From Candidatus Gallibacteroides avistercoris (GTDB taxonomy: Bacteria > Bacteroidota > Bacteroidia > Bacteroidales > CHK158-818), in assembly GCA_018714665.1 (NCBI GenBank), contig DVNA01000218.1, forward strand, positions 1 through 16,180: a DNA stretch of 16,180 nucleotides. The letters are read 5' to 3'. Below are positions 16,065 through 16,180 of the stretch, one piece after another. The translations under genes were made by a program, and so were the position numbers. The notes below the pieces were generated by a model. It worked only from the letters and a program-made list of their open reading frames with translations. It had not been told where the DNA came from and searched no databases. Numbering within the stretch: the stretch's first letter is position 1; the number at the start of each line of letters is the position of its first letter.

Positions 16065-16180
16065 TTATAATGAGAATCGTTTTTCCAGGATGGTTATGAA
16101 GTCGTTGGTGGTCTCTTTTTCATAATCCCACTGGAAATGCTGTTCCAAATAATTCAAGGCTTCTTCGGCAGAGTGCAGCT
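16065..16180 (-). CDS. 3' end of an unidentified gene (5' part outside window)
   Basis: One minus-strand frame stays open from the window edge to a TAA at 16065-16067. It gives 37 residues that read as a normal acidic, helical protein tail (EEALNYLEQHFQWDYEKE, then DFITILEKRFSL). The other two minus frames hit stops at once. The 12-base spacing to rsmI supports a real gene in the same transcript. I do not recognise the family from this fragment. Confidence 0.6.
   Translation of the reverse strand, partial: LHSAEEALNYLEQHFQWDYEKETTNDFITILEKRFSL

Overview
This window looks like chromosomal DNA from a Bacteroidales bacterium with roughly balanced GC. The evidence is the gene set (a giant alpha-2-macroglobulin-like protein, a YugP-type membrane peptidase, a coiled-coil lipoprotein), the repeated TAnnTTTG promoter core, and the general lack of strong Shine-Dalgarno sequences. 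I cannot name the genus from sequence alone. I see no tRNA, rRNA, CRISPR array, transposase, integrase or prophage genes. Coding density is high and no gap between genes reaches 300 bases.

Left part, plus strand (1-6301): the 3' 5.5 kb of an alpha-2-macroglobulin-family gene, whose start lies outside the window, then a phosphoglycolate-phosphatase-like HAD hydrolase. Between them sits a 33-base near-palindrome that overlaps the HAD gene's promoter core.

Middle part, minus strand (6336-10280, transcribed right to left): a tight five-gene run. It encodes dCMP deaminase, a PDZ-containing S41 C-terminal processing protease, 5-formyltetrahydrofolate cyclo-ligase, a hemerythrin/RIC-like protein, and a LuxR-type regulator. 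The junctions are an 8-base overlap, 0 bases, 10 bases and 7 bases. The first and third genes feed the dUMP and folate sides of thymidylate synthesis. The last two look like a sensor/regulator pair in which both proteins have lost the usual active residues of their families. This pair is the most interesting part of the window.

Right part, all minus strand: a patatin-like lipase (10477-11370), a YugP-type membrane zinc peptidase (11501-12175), a class I/II PLP aminotransferase (12283-13593), a YjjG-type nucleotidase (13677-14372), a coiled-coil lipoprotein (14442-15329), RsmI 16S rRNA methyltransferase (15342-16052), and the last 37 residues of an unidentified gene entering from the right edge (16065-16180). 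Bacteroidales-type -7 boxes lie upstream of the peptidase, lipase and aminotransferase. Intrinsic-terminator-like hairpins follow the peptidase and lipoprotein genes. The unidentified gene, rsmI and the lipoprotein gene are spaced 12 bases apart at each junction and probably form one transcript.
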